Shown here piece after piece: positions 24,663 to 33,499 of a stretch of 64,000 nt of DNA. Each line of letters begins with the position of its first letter. Positions within the stretch are counted from its first letter, which is position 1. A model generated the notes under the pieces. That model worked only from the letters and a program-made list of their open reading frames with translations. It was not told the origin of the DNA and made no database searches. This stretch comes from Palsa-744 sp036498265. Lineage in GTDB: Bacteria; Actinomycetota; Thermoleophilia; Solirubrobacterales; Solirubrobacteraceae. A program made the position numbers and the translations under genes. The DNA lies in NCBI GenBank assembly GCA_036498265.1, contig DASYFT010000002.1:1-64000 (forward strand). The letters run 5' to 3'.

Positions 24663-26768
24663 ATGGATCTGGACCAGGCCAGCGCGATCCTCAACTACGC
24701 CCACAGCGCGTTCATCTCGATGGACGAACGCGGGCAGATCCTCTACTGGAACATCCGGGCCGAAGAGATGTTCGGCCTCACCCGTGCCGAGGCGATCGGC
24801 CAGAGCGTCGCCGACACGATAATCCCCGAGCACCTCAGGGACGCCCATCGCGAGGGGCTGCGGCGCTTCCTGCAGAGCGGCGAGGCACGGTTGCTGAACA
24901 GGCGCCTCGAGCTGCGCGCGCTGCGCGCCGACGGCAGCGAGTTCCCCGTCGAACTGACGGTGTCGGCGCTCGCGGAGGATCGCGGGTGGTCCTTCCACGC
25001 CTTCGTCGCCGACATATCCGAGCGCCGAGCCGGGGAGGTGGAGCGTCAGAAGCTGCTCGACGAGCTGCAGCACGCGCTCCACGGCAGCGAGCAACGGCTC
25101 GAGGTGATCGTCAACGCGCTCGCCGAGGCGGTCACGATCCGCGGGCTCGACGATCACATCATCTACGCCAACCGGGCAGCGCTCGACCGGCTCGGGCTCG
25201 CATCGCTGGAGGAGCTGCGCGAATCGGACCCGCGCGAGCTCATGGGGCCGTACGAGACGACCGGGGAGGACGGACGCGAGATCCGCCTGGAGGACCTTCC
25301 TTCGGTGCGCGTCGTTCGCGGCGAGGAGGCGGAGCCGCTGATGCTCCGGTCCGTACACCGCAGCACCGGCGCAGAGGAGTGGGTCCTGCTCAAGGCCACC
25401 CCGGTGCGCGACGCGGCGGGCAACATCGACGCCGCTGTGACGATCATCGAGAACGTCACCGCCGCGAAGCGCTCCTCCCTGCGCATGGAGTTCCTGGCGC
25501 GAGCCAGCAGGGTCCTGGCTTCCTCTCTCGACTACCAGCAGACCCTCCGCAACGTCGCGAGCCTGGCCGTGCCCCAGATCGCCGACTGGTGTGCCGTCGA
25601 TCTATTCGACGAGGCCGGACAGCGCGAGCCCGTGGCGGTGGCACACATCGATCCGGCGAAGCTGCAGATGGCAGAGCGCCTGCGGGCCTTCGAGCCCGAG
25701 GAGCTCGATCCCGAACAGGGAATCGGGCGCGTGAGGCGGACCGGTGAATCGACGATCTACGAGGAGATACCGGACGCGCTGCTCGTGGAGGCGGCGGTCA
25801 GCGAGGAGCACCTGAGCCTGCTTCGCGCAGTCGGGATGCGAGCAGTACTGATAGTTCCGATGACGGTTCGCGGGCGCACCATCGGGAGCCTGTCCCTCGT
25901 CAGCGCCGATTCGGGACGCAGCTTCGATCAGGGTGACGTCGAGCTCGCCGAGCAGATCGCGGAAGTGGCCGCCCTGGCTGTCGAGAACGCCCGTCTCTAC
26001 AGCGAGCGCACCGAGGTGGCGCGCACGCTGCAGAGCAGCCTGCTGCCGGAGGCCCTTCCCGAGGTTCCCGGCTGGGAGATCGCCGCGCACTACCGCCCGG
26101 CCGGCCACGAGGCTGAGGTCGGAGGCGACTTCTACGACTTCTGGGAGATCGCCGGAGACTGGCTGATGATGATCGGCGACGTCACCGGCAAGGGCGTCGG
26201 CGCCGCCACCGTCACCTCGCTGGTCCGCCACACGGCCTGGGCCGCATCGGACTTCGACTCCCGCCCCGCGGCGATCCTCGCGCGCGTCGACGCCGCGCTC
26301 AAGCGCCGGCCGATGCTGTCGGTCTGCAGCGCACTCAGCATGCGTGTCTCGGAGGGCCGCGGCACCGTTGCCTCGGGCGGCCATCCCTTGCCGTTTCACC
26401 TGAGCGACGGCGGAGTCGCCGAGCTGGGCAGCGCCGGCACGCTGCTCGGTGCCTTCTCGAAGGTGGGCTGGCCGGAAGCCGAGTTCATGATGCGACCCGG
26501 TGACACGCTGGTCGCGATAACCGACGGTGTGACCGACACGGTCGGGCAGGGCGACGAGCGCTTCGGGACCCGCCGCCTGCGACGGGTGCTCGAGGAACTG
26601 CACGCCGAGCCGCCGACGGTGATTCGCGAGCGCCTGGTGGCGGCGATCGAGGAGTTCCAGGTCGGCGCTCGCGCCGATGACACTGCAATAGTGATAATGC
26701 GCTTCAACGGCGCGCCCGCGGCGGAGCAGACGGTCGCACGCGCCACCAACCACAACGTCGGGGTCTGA
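24663..26768 (+). CDS. PAS-PAS-GAF-PP2C (SpoIIE/RsbU-type) serine phosphatase
   Basis: 701 aa, cytosolic. PAS 1 (about 5-120, with ILYWNIRAEEMFGLTRAEAIGQ), PAS 2 (about 140-265), GAF (about 285-445), then a PP2C/SpoIIE domain (about 465-685) with GGDFYDFWEI, MIGDVTGKGVGAA, ASGGHPLPF, ITDGVTDT and DDTAIVIM, which supply the metal-binding aspartates. Would dephosphorylate a STAS antagonist, most simply the product of the next gene. ATG 24663 is preferred over the TTG at 24654. First gene of a three-gene operon; input signal unknown. Confidence 0.93.
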   Translation: MDLDQASAILNYAHSAFISMDERGQILYWNIRAEEMFGLTRAEAIGQSVADTIIPEHLRDAHREGLRRFLQSGEARLLNRRLELRALRADGSEFPVELTVSALAEDRGWSFHAFVADISERRAGEVERQKLLDELQHALHGSEQRLEVIVNALAEAVTIRGLDDHIIYANRAALDRLGLASLEELRESDPRELMGPYETTGEDGREIRLEDLPSVRVVRGEEAEPLMLRSVHRSTGAEEWVLLKATPVRDAAGNIDAAVTIIENVTAAKRSSLRMEFLARASRVLASSLDYQQTLRNVASLAVPQIADWCAVDLFDEAGQREPVAVAHIDPAKLQMAERLRAFEPEELDPEQGIGRVRRTGESTIYEEIPDALLVEAAVSEEHLSLLRAVGMRAVLIVPMTVRGRTIGSLSLVSADSGRSFDQGDVELAEQIAEVAALAVENARLYSERTEVARTLQSSLLPEALPEVPGWEIAAHYRPAGHEAEVGGDFYDFWEIAGDWLMMIGDVTGKGVGAATVTSLVRHTAWAASDFDSRPAAILARVDAALKRRPMLSVCSALSMRVSEGRGTVASGGHPLPFHLSDGGVAELGSAGTLLGAFSKVGWPEAEFMMRPGDTLVAITDGVTDTVGQGDERFGTRRLRRVLEELHAEPPTVIRERLVAAIEEFQVGARADDTAIVIMRFNGAPAAEQTVARATNHNVGV

Positions 26769-26778
26769 GGGTGCCGTC

Positions 26779-27114
26779 ATGCAGGGCTCGCCACTCGAGA
26801 TACGAAGTGAGCGCCAGGGGGAGACCGGACGTGTCACGGTCGTCGGCGAGATCGACATCGCGACCGCGCCGCAGGTGCAGGACGCCGTCGAGGCGATGCT
26901 CGCCGAACGTGTCGGCGAGCTGCTGATCGACCTTCGAGACCTCGCCTTCATCGATTCCTCGGGGCTGCGGCTGCTGATCGCCCTGAACAACCGCGCCACC
27001 GCGGACGGCTGGAAGCTCAGCCTGACGCGCCCGTCCGACCGCTCGATGTCGGTCTTCCAGATCACCGGCGCCGATGAGAACCTGCCGTTCGTCGAGGAGC
27101 CCTCCACACAGTGA
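26779..27114 (+). CDS. STAS-domain anti-sigma factor antagonist
   Basis: 111 aa, SpoIIAA/RsbV-like. RVTVVGEIDIATAPQVQDAV opening and FIDSSGLRLLIALNNRA with the phosphoacceptor serine (S61 by alignment with the SpoIIAA DSSGL motif). Unphosphorylated antagonist would bind the HATPase kinase and free its target. Begins 10 nt after the phosphatase stop; its own stop overlaps the GTG of the kinase gene (GTGA), so stoichiometry is probably set by coupling. Confidence 0.93.
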   Translation: MQGSPLEIRSERQGETGRVTVVGEIDIATAPQVQDAVEAMLAERVGELLIDLRDLAFIDSSGLRLLIALNNRATADGWKLSLTRPSDRSMSVFQITGADENLPFVEEPSTQ

Positions 27115-27539
27115 TCGGGGAGACCTCCGAGGATTCCGAGGCGCCGACCGTGCCGGCGGCTCTGGAGCTGGAGCTCAAGCGGGGCGTCGAGGCTCCCGGT
27201 ATCGCCCGCGCCGCCGTGAGCGAGCTCTCGCAGAGCATCGGGCTGAGCCGACCGACCTTCCAGACGCTGGTCCTGCTGGTCTCGGAGGTCGTGAGCAACG
27301 CCGTGCTCCACTCGCGCGGCCCCGAGCATGCCCCGATCACGCTCACAGCCGCGGTCACGCCCGACGTGGTTCGGATCACCGTCACCGACGCTGGCGGGGG
27401 GTTCGTCCCCAGGCAGCGCGACCCCACGAGCATCCACGACGGATACGGCCTCTTCCTGGTCGACAAGTCGGCGAGCCGCTGGGGAGTCGAGACGGCGCCG
27501 CCGACGAGCGTCTGGTTCGAGCTCCCGCGTGCGGCCTGA
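27111..27539 (+). CDS. HATPase_c anti-sigma-type serine kinase
   Basis: 142 aa, RsbW/SpoIIAB-like GHKL ATPase without a histidine-phosphorylation domain. N box LVSEVVSNAVLHS, G1 DAGGGFVP, G2 GYGLFLVDK. Expected to phosphorylate the STAS serine and to sequester a sigma factor or another target. No sigma gene lies in the window, so the target is elsewhere or is not a sigma factor. Last gene of the operon; convergent with the DUF2252 gene across 6 bp. Confidence 0.92.
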   Translation: MIGETSEDSEAPTVPAALELELKRGVEAPGIARAAVSELSQSIGLSRPTFQTLVLLVSEVVSNAVLHSRGPEHAPITLTAAVTPDVVRITVTDAGGGFVPRQRDPTSIHDGYGLFLVDKSASRWGVETAPPTSVWFELPRAA

Positions 27540-27545
27540 GCGCCG

Positions 27546-28991
27546 TCATAGACCCGTCTCGGCCACCACCTTGCCCGATTTGACGGCCGACTGCAGGGCC
27601 TTGTAGTCGCGCTCGTTCTGCTCGGCGTAGGCGCTCGAGAACTCGAGGATCGCCCGGTCGAAGCTCCTTCCCCTGCCCAGGTAGGCCGCGATCGCGATCC
27701 GGTCGCCGCTGCGGGCGTGCGCGCGAGCCAGCGTCCAGCCACACAGACGGCCGTACTGGGCCATGCCCTTGGGCACCATCTGCTCGATCTCCGCCGAGCC
27801 CTTCCAGTCCTTCAGCTGGCGGCCGTAGAAGTCCCGCTCGCGGCCGTCGAAGGTCGCCCCCACGTGCAGCCAGCCGAGAAATATGTCGCTGCTCGCCTGC
27901 ATCAGCCTTTGGCCGGTCACCACGCGCTCGCCGTGGTTCTCGAACTCGCTCGGACCGAGGAACTGCTCGAGCACCGAAGCCTCGGCCTCCTTCATCTGCA
28001 GGAACAACGGATCCCGACCATCGCGGCCCAGCATCAGGCCGATCCATGCGCGCGTGCCCACGCTGCCGACGCCAACCACCTTGCGCGCGAAGTCGACCAG
28101 GCGGAACTCGTCTAGCAGTACCCGCCGCTCGCGCTCGAGCGTGTCGCGATAGGCGCCGAGCAGCTCGTTCAGAGCGTCGAGCATTTCTGTGCGTTCAGCC
28201 CCGTCGGCGAGGTCCTCGATCGGGACGATGAGCGGTGGATCGGCGACGATTCGAGTCTCGCCGTCCACGACCTCGGTCAGCTTCGAGAAGGCGGACATGC
28301 TGTCCTTGGTGCGTGCCTTGGCGAGCGCCCTGCGGGTGCGCTTGATCATCCCTGGCTTCAGCTGAGGTCCGAGCTCCTCGAGCACGCGATCGACGTCTGC
28401 GTGCGCATACCAGACGTCGAGGTTCGTCATCCCGGCGAAGCCGATCATCGCCGTGCGATATGCCTCGACCGTCGCCAGCACGATCTGCTCCCGCTCGGCG
28501 GACGGGAAGTCGTCCTCGACCGCGGCGATCAGCATGCTCACGGCAAGGCGCTTGACATCCCACTCCCACGGTCCTTCAAGCGTCTCGTCGAAGTCGTTGA
28601 GGTCGAACACCAGCCGCCGCTCGGGCGAGGCGAAGAGCCCGAAGTTGGACAGGTGGGCGTCGCCGCAGCACTGCACCGTGAGCCCCGATCTCGGCGTGGG
28701 CACAAGGTCGCTGGCCATGATCAGCGCAGCCCCGCGGTAGAAGGCGAAGGGAGATACGAGCATCCGGCCGTAGCGGATCGGCACGAGCTCGGGCACGCGT
28801 GTCTCCGCCTGGCGCTTGAGGAGCTTGATCGGATCGGGCCGCCTTGCGGGAGGCTCGAAGACGGCATGGCTCGAGCGCGGCACCTCGGCTCGCGCGGCCT
28901 TGCCGCGAGCCACGCGCTCGGCCACGCTCAGGTGCGGCGCCTCGCGAGCGCGGGTGCGCGGCCCTCTGCCCTTTCTGGTCGCGGCCGCCAT
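27546..28991 (-). CDS. DUF2252 family protein
   Basis: 481 aa. DUF2252 hallmarks: PIRYGRMLVSPFAFYRGAA, CCGDAHLSNFG, VFDLNDFDETLEGPWEWDVKRLA and a C-terminal CGWTLARAHARSGD. The HxxNF/DxND layout recalls the aminoglycoside-phosphotransferase/kinase fold, so a kinase-like activity is plausible but unproven. The basic N-terminus (about 1-30) is probably disordered. Monocistronic; the aquaporin gene ends 9 bp upstream on the same strand. Confidence 0.92.
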   Translation of the reverse strand: MAAATRKGRGPRTRAREAPHLSVAERVARGKAARAEVPRSSHAVFEPPARRPDPIKLLKRQAETRVPELVPIRYGRMLVSPFAFYRGAALIMASDLVPTPRSGLTVQCCGDAHLSNFGLFASPERRLVFDLNDFDETLEGPWEWDVKRLAVSMLIAAVEDDFPSAEREQIVLATVEAYRTAMIGFAGMTNLDVWYAHADVDRVLEELGPQLKPGMIKRTRRALAKARTKDSMSAFSKLTEVVDGETRIVADPPLIVPIEDLADGAERTEMLDALNELLGAYRDTLERERRVLLDEFRLVDFARKVVGVGSVGTRAWIGLMLGRDGRDPLFLQMKEAEASVLEQFLGPSEFENHGERVVTGQRLMQASSDIFLGWLHVGATFDGRERDFYGRQLKDWKGSAEIEQMVPKGMAQYGRLCGWTLARAHARSGDRIAIAAYLGRGRSFDRAILEFSSAYAEQNERDYKALQSAVKSGKVVAETGL

Positions 28992-29000
28992 CGTCCGCCC

Positions 29001-29834
29001 TCAGTCCCGGGCGCGCCTCGGTCCCAGCCTGCCGGAGCCGGCGAGATAGGAGACGGGATCGCCTCCCCTTCCCCGCAGGACGTAGGCGCAGCCGACGGCT
29101 ATCAGCGCGCCCGCCAGCGGCCCCAACACATAGACCCAGTAGCTGCTGAAGTCGCCGCTCACCAGCGCCGGCCCGAACGAGCGGGCGGGGTTCATCGAGG
29201 CTCCGCTCACCGGGGCGGACCACAGTCCCGCGAGCGCTATGTACCCGCCGACGCCGAGCGCGGCGATCGCGCCGACGCTCTGCGCGGCTGCCGCGGTGCC
29301 CAGGATCACGCTCACCAGACCGGCCGTGAGTACCACCTCGAAGAGCAGCGCCTGCCAGTTCGCGTAGCCGGGTCCGGGCAACGTCGCGCCGAGATGCTGG
29401 ATGTCGCCGAAGACCCCCCGCAGGAACAGGCACGCCAGTGAGGCGCCGAGGAGCTGGACGATGATGTACCCGGGGACGCGTTTCCAGGGGAAGTCGCCGC
29501 GCATCGCGAAGGCCAGCGAGACACCCGGGTTCAGGTGGGCGCCCGAGACGGCTCCCATGAACAGGATTATCGCCATGACCATCAGCCCCGGGGCCACGAC
29601 CGCCGCGGCCAAGCTGATCTGGCCCCGTCCGTGGAGGATGCCCCCGCCGGCCGCCACGAGCACGAGCATGAAGGTGCCGAGCAGCTCCGAGAAGAGCCTG
29701 CGCCACTCCAGCCGGGGGTCGTCGAACTCCTCCCGGGAGCCGAACTCCAGCGCGAGCAGGTGTCGCGTGCGGGCCCCGAGCATCCCGAGGACCGGCGACT
29801 CCTCCTGCTCCTCGTGATGATCCGGTCTGTTCAT
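29001..29834 (-). CDS. aquaporin/MIP-family channel
   Basis: 277 aa. Long acidic cytosolic N-terminus (about 1-50) then six transmembrane helices and two half-helices carrying SGAHLNPGVS and SGASMNPARSFGPAL, the two NPA boxes (the first is NPG rather than NPA). The Arg after the second NPA matches the usual selectivity-filter Arg. Carries water or small neutral solutes; the NPG variation may change selectivity. The ATG at 29834 lies 5 nt after the DUF202 stop; an in-frame ATG at 29858 is an alternative start. Confidence 0.9.
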   Translation of the reverse strand: MNRPDHHEEQEESPVLGMLGARTRHLLALEFGSREEFDDPRLEWRRLFSELLGTFMLVLVAAGGGILHGRGQISLAAAVVAPGLMVMAIILFMGAVSGAHLNPGVSLAFAMRGDFPWKRVPGYIIVQLLGASLACLFLRGVFGDIQHLGATLPGPGYANWQALLFEVVLTAGLVSVILGTAAAAQSVGAIAALGVGGYIALAGLWSAPVSGASMNPARSFGPALVSGDFSSYWVYVLGPLAGALIAVGCAYVLRGRGGDPVSYLAGSGRLGPRRARD

Positions 29835-29838
29835 GTCG

Positions 29839-30216
29839 CTAGAGCGCGATCGCGACAACGATCACCGTCGCGACCGCCAGCGCGACGGCGCCGGCCGTCA
29901 GCCACCAGACCAGGCGCGAGGAAAGCTCGTCGTAGGTTCCCCTGCGGAGTGCGCCGGCGACCCGGGCCTGGCGTACTCCGCCGATCACCAGCACGACGAC
30001 GGCGAGGGCGCCGTAGGCGATGCCCAGCAGCTTCAGCGGCCAGTGGGCCCCGCCCGCGAGCCCGGGCAGGATGCGACCCACTCCGACCGCGATGGCCGAG
30101 GCCCCCACGCCGGTGCGCCACCAGGCAAGCCAGGTGCGCTCGGCGGCGAGCGAGGTCCGCCGCGACGCATCCACGGTCGAGGGCTCGCCGGAATCGCGCT
30201 CGGGCGGGACCGTCAT
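29839..30216 (-). CDS. DUF202 membrane protein
   Basis: 125 aa. Signature RTSLAAERTWLAWWRTG at about 20-36 and three transmembrane helices (about 37-53, 62-80, 103-123), as in DUF202/YidH. Function unknown. TACCTT lies 7 nt before the ATG. First of a two-gene unit with the aquaporin gene, which suggests a shared membrane role. Confidence 0.88.
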   Translation of the reverse strand: MTVPPERDSGEPSTVDASRRTSLAAERTWLAWWRTGVGASAIAVGVGRILPGLAGGAHWPLKLLGIAYGALAVVVLVIGGVRQARVAGALRRGTYDELSSRLVWWLTAGAVALAVATVIVVAIAL

Positions 30217-30223
30217 CGCCTCA

Positions 30224-30229
30224 AAGGTA
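30224..30229 (-). promoter_or_regulatory. -10 hexamer TACCTT for DUF202-aquaporin
   Basis: Minus-strand TACCTT ends 7 nt before the ATG at 30216. Confidence 0.42.
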
Positions 30230-30256
30230 TCGCCAGAGCCGGAGGCATCGCAGGCG

Positions 30257-30282
30257 CCGGGCGGCCCGCGAACGCCGCCCGG
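30257..30282 (-). terminator. GC hairpin after glutamate decarboxylase
   Basis: Nine-base-pair GC stem (30257-30265 with 30274-30282) and an 8-nt loop, about 40 nt after the gad stop. No U-tract follows on the minus strand, so termination strength is uncertain. Confidence 0.35.
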
Positions 30283-30322
30283 GCGGTGTTGGCTATGGCC
30301 TGCCGAAGGCCGGACGCCTCGC

Positions 30323-31774
30323 TCAGTACCCGGTGCTCGTCCTCACGCGGCGACGGTCGGACTCGTGCAGGCGACCCTTCACCTTGAGAGTCGCGCAGGC
30401 TTCGGCGATGTCCGAACCGAGCGTGGCGACGAGCGAGTGCCCGAGTGTCTGCTTGACGAGCGCGCGCATGACCTTTACGTGCTCGGCGTCCGGGGGCATG
30501 GTGTAAGCGGGGACCATCCAGCCACGCTCGGCGGCGAGTTGAGCCGCTACGTCGAACTCGTCGAAGGCGTGATCTCCGGCGAGCTGGAACGCGACGAGGG
30601 GCAGCTGCTCGTCCTGCTCCTCCCCGATGATCGAGAACTCGCCGGTCGCCGCGATCTCCTCCGCGAGGGCTCGCGCGTTGTACTGCATCGTCTCCATGAT
30701 GTAGCGGTAGCCGTCGTGGCCATAGCGGACGAGGTTGTAGTACTGGGCGAGCACCATCGCCGAGCCCGTCGAGAAGTTCAGGGTGAACGTCGCATCGCGC
30801 TTGCCGAGGTAGTTCTCGTAGAAGACGAGATCGTCCGGGAGGTCGCTCCTCTCCCTGAAGACGAGCCAGCCGACGCCGGGGTAGACGAGCCCGAACTTGT
30901 GACCGGACACGTTGATCGAGCGCACCTGCTCGAGCCGGAAGTCCCACTCGCTGTCCGGGTACAGGAACGGCCACACGAAGCCGCCGCTGGCAGCGTCGAT
31001 GTGCATCGGCACGTCCAGGCCCCGCTCACGCTTCAGGTGGACGAGATGTCTGTTTATGCCGCGGATGTCGTCGGAGTGGCCGGTGAAGGTGGTGCCGAGG
31101 ACAGCCGCCACCCCGATCGTGTTCTCGTCGATGTGCGGCTCCACGTCGTCCGCCTCGAGCGTGTACTTGCTCGGCTTGAGCGGGACGACCCGCGGCTCGA
31201 CGTCGAAGTAGCGGCGGAACTTCTCCCAGACGACGTGCACGTCTCCGCCGAAGACGAGGTTGGGGCGGTCGGTCGCCTTGCGCGCAGCTTCGCGCCGGGC
31301 TCTCCACTTCCACTTCAGCGACAGCGCGCCGAGCATGATCGCCTCCGAGGAGCCCTGCGTGCGCGCGCCGGTCGTCTCTCCGGGAGCGTGAAAGAGGTTG
31401 GCGAGCATGCGGATGCACCGCTGCTCGATCTCGGCGGTCTCGGGGTACTCGGCATGGTCGATGAAGTTGGTGTGCAGAGCGCCCATGATCAGGCGCTCGG
31501 CCTCCGGCTCCATCCAGGTCGTGACGAACGTGGCGAGGTTCCGCATCGGCAGGCCGTCGAGCAGCACCTCCTGACCGACCAGGCGCATGGCGTCGAGGGC
31601 CGGCATGCCCGCCCGCGGAAGCTCGCGGTCCGGAGCGGGTTCCAGCAGGAACCGGTTGCCGTACCTGCTCTCGAGCGTCTGTATCCGCCGGCCGGTCAGG
31701 TCGGGAGGCTCGTCGCCGTCCCCGGCTGACCCCGCCCCGCCGCGCTCGACCTCCGAAGGCTCCTTCTCAGCCAT
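30323..31774 (-). CDS. gadB: glutamate decarboxylase
   Basis: 483 aa, PLP-dependent group II decarboxylase converting glutamate to GABA and CO2 while consuming a proton. Motifs: QGSSEAIMLGAL, HIDAASGGFVWPF (D260) and SINVSGHKFGLVYPGVGW with the Schiff-base K293. The C-terminus retains a HESDRRRVRTSTGY tail like the pH-responsive end of bacterial Gad. ATG shares one base with the pyruvate-kinase stop (TGATG), so it is coupled to that gene. With the dehydrogenase at 45594 it could run a GABA bypass. Confidence 0.94.
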   Translation of the reverse strand: MAEKEPSEVERGGAGSAGDGDEPPDLTGRRIQTLESRYGNRFLLEPAPDRELPRAGMPALDAMRLVGQEVLLDGLPMRNLATFVTTWMEPEAERLIMGALHTNFIDHAEYPETAEIEQRCIRMLANLFHAPGETTGARTQGSSEAIMLGALSLKWKWRARREAARKATDRPNLVFGGDVHVVWEKFRRYFDVEPRVVPLKPSKYTLEADDVEPHIDENTIGVAAVLGTTFTGHSDDIRGINRHLVHLKRERGLDVPMHIDAASGGFVWPFLYPDSEWDFRLEQVRSINVSGHKFGLVYPGVGWLVFRERSDLPDDLVFYENYLGKRDATFTLNFSTGSAMVLAQYYNLVRYGHDGYRYIMETMQYNARALAEEIAATGEFSIIGEEQDEQLPLVAFQLAGDHAFDEFDVAAQLAAERGWMVPAYTMPPDAEHVKVMRALVKQTLGHSLVATLGSDIAEACATLKVKGRLHESDRRRVRTSTGY

Positions 31775-33183
31775 CAGAGCGTCTGGATCTGAACGAGGCT
31801 GGTCGTCCCGGGCCGGCCCGAGGGCAGCCCGGCCGTGATGCCCACGCGCTGGCCGCGCTTGCACCAGCCGAGCTCCACTACCCGTCTGGCGGCATCGGCG
31901 ATCAGCGCCTCGGTCGTCTCGTGGCGGCGCATCGACGCCGCCTGCACCCCCCACATGAGGCCGCAACGCCGGACCGTCTCTTTGCCTGGAGAGAGTGCGT
32001 AGATCGGGACCGTGGGGCGGTGTGCCGAGACGATCCGGGCGGAGCGGCCCGAGAGCGTGGGCACGATCAACGCGTCCAGCCGGAGCTCGCGGGCCGCGTC
32101 ACAGAGGTTGTGCGCGAGCGTGTAGGCGGGATCGGACTCGCTGCGGCGCACGCGCGACTCGTTCCACCGCTCGTACGGCGCGATCGACTCCGCCTCGACG
32201 GCGACGGCCGCCATCATCGCCACCGCCTCGACCGGGTAGGCGCCGATGGCTGTCTCCTGCGAGAGCATCACGGCGTCGGTGCCGTCGAGGATCGCGTTTG
32301 CGACGTCGGCGACCTCGGCGCGCGTCGGCCGCGAGGAGCTGACCATCGAGTCGAGCATCTGCGTCGCGGTGATCGACGGACGCGCCATCTGGCCGGCAAG
32401 TTCGAGCAGCTCCTTCTGGACGAGCGGGACGCGCTCGATCGGAAGCTCGATGCCGAGGTCGCCGCGGGCGACCATCACGCAGTCGGCGGCTCTGACGATC
32501 TCCTCCGCGCGCTCCACGGCCTGTGGCTTCTCCATCTTGGCGATAAGGGGCAGGCGGGTGTGGGCGCGCACGTCCCTGACGTCCTCCGGGTTCTGGACGA
32601 ACGACAGGGCGACCATGTCCACGCCGATCGACTCGCCGTGGCGGAGCAGCTCGAGGTCCTCCTCCGGGAGCGACGGCAGCGCGGCGACCGGCCCGGGGAT
32701 GTTGAGTCCCTGCCGCGACGCCACGGCGCCCCCGACCTCGATCTCGACTTCCACCTCCTGGGCGGCCGCGCGAATGGCCACGGCGCGCAGGCGCACGGAC
32801 CCGTCGGCGAGGTACAGGATCGAGTCCCGTTCGACCACGTCGGCGAGTCCGCCCCAGGCGATGCTCATGTGGCGGGCGTCGCCGGGGAGATCCCCGTCGC
32901 CGCATGAGAAGGTGAGCCGCTCGCCCGGGGTCAGCTCGACCACGTCTTCGCGCAGCGGCCCGATCCGCAGCTTCGGCCCTGGCAGGTCCTGCAGGATCGC
33001 CACCGGACGCCCGACGCGTCCCGCCGCATCGCGGACACGGTGGACGGTCTCGGCGTGCTCCTCGAGCGTCCCGTGGGAGTAGTTCAGCCGCGCGACGTCC
33101 ATCCCAGCCTCGACGAGGCGCACTAGCGTGTCGGTCTCGCGCGAGGCCGGTCCGATGGTGGCGACGATCTTGGTGCGGCGCAT
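31774..33183 (-). CDS. pyk: pyruvate kinase
   Basis: 469 aa, final glycolytic enzyme. Motifs: KIVATIGPASRE and ARLNYSHGT at the N-terminus, LQDLPGPKLRIG, the PK signature region LIAKMEKPQAVERAEEIV (catalytic Lys), MVARGDLGIELP and ATQMLDSM; the C domain begins near 345. The strictly typical substrate loops are present. TACCGT lies 7 nt before the ATG. Operon with glutamate decarboxylase by stop/start overlap, which is not a common pairing. Confidence 0.96.
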   Translation of the reverse strand: MRRTKIVATIGPASRETDTLVRLVEAGMDVARLNYSHGTLEEHAETVHRVRDAAGRVGRPVAILQDLPGPKLRIGPLREDVVELTPGERLTFSCGDGDLPGDARHMSIAWGGLADVVERDSILYLADGSVRLRAVAIRAAAQEVEVEIEVGGAVASRQGLNIPGPVAALPSLPEEDLELLRHGESIGVDMVALSFVQNPEDVRDVRAHTRLPLIAKMEKPQAVERAEEIVRAADCVMVARGDLGIELPIERVPLVQKELLELAGQMARPSITATQMLDSMVSSSRPTRAEVADVANAILDGTDAVMLSQETAIGAYPVEAVAMMAAVAVEAESIAPYERWNESRVRRSESDPAYTLAHNLCDAARELRLDALIVPTLSGRSARIVSAHRPTVPIYALSPGKETVRRCGLMWGVQAASMRRHETTEALIADAARRVVELGWCKRGQRVGITAGLPSGRPGTTSLVQIQTL

Positions 33184-33190
33184 TCACCTG

Positions 33191-33196
33191 ACGGTA
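33191..33196 (-). promoter_or_regulatory. -10 hexamer TACCGT for pyk-gad
   Basis: Minus-strand TACCGT ends 7 nt before the pyk ATG at 33183. Confidence 0.42.
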
Positions 33197-33232
33197 TCGA
33201 CCGCCGCGGTCCACCGCGTAAGGACGGCCGCG

Positions 33233-33238
33233 TAGCAT
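33233..33238 (+). promoter_or_regulatory. -10 hexamer TAGCAT for the 77-aa ORF
   Basis: TAGCAT ends 6 nt before the ATG at 33245, which favours that ATG over the later in-frame one at 33266. Confidence 0.42.
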
Positions 33239-33244
33239 CGACCC

Positions 33245-33478
33245 ATGCTCGGCCCGTCACGGCCAATGCCCCGCGTCGGCGCCCGCGCGCGGGTCGCCCA
33301 CTTCGGCGGCGGCTTCGAGCCGGCCACCGTGCTGTCGGTGCACGACGACGGTCGGCGCCTCGAGGTGCGCGTGGAGGGTGGCCAGGTGCTCGAGTTCGTG
33401 CTCAGCCCGGCAACCGCCAGGTTCGTCCACGTGGGAGGACGGCACGGGCCGCGCCTGGAGCTGCTCGGCGACGGCTGA
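33245..33478 (+). CDS. small SH3/Tudor-like hypothetical protein
   Basis: 77 aa. After a short N-terminus the sequence ARVAHFGGGFEPATVLSVHDDG then RRLEVRVEGGQVLEFVLS alternates as five short beta strands, like a small SH3/Tudor barrel. No catalytic motif. Divergent from pyk across 61 bp with its own -10. Family not recognised. Confidence 0.6.
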   Translation: MLGPSRPMPRVGARARVAHFGGGFEPATVLSVHDDGRRLEVRVEGGQVLEFVLSPATARFVHVGGRHGPRLELLGDG

Positions 33479-33499
33479 TGGTGGAGCCTCGCCTCGCCT

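Noticed and set aside
25602..27437. 611-codon minus-strand open frame opposite the partner-switching operon
   Set aside because: Antisense shadow; the plus-strand frames carry clear PAS, GAF, PP2C and STAS motifs.
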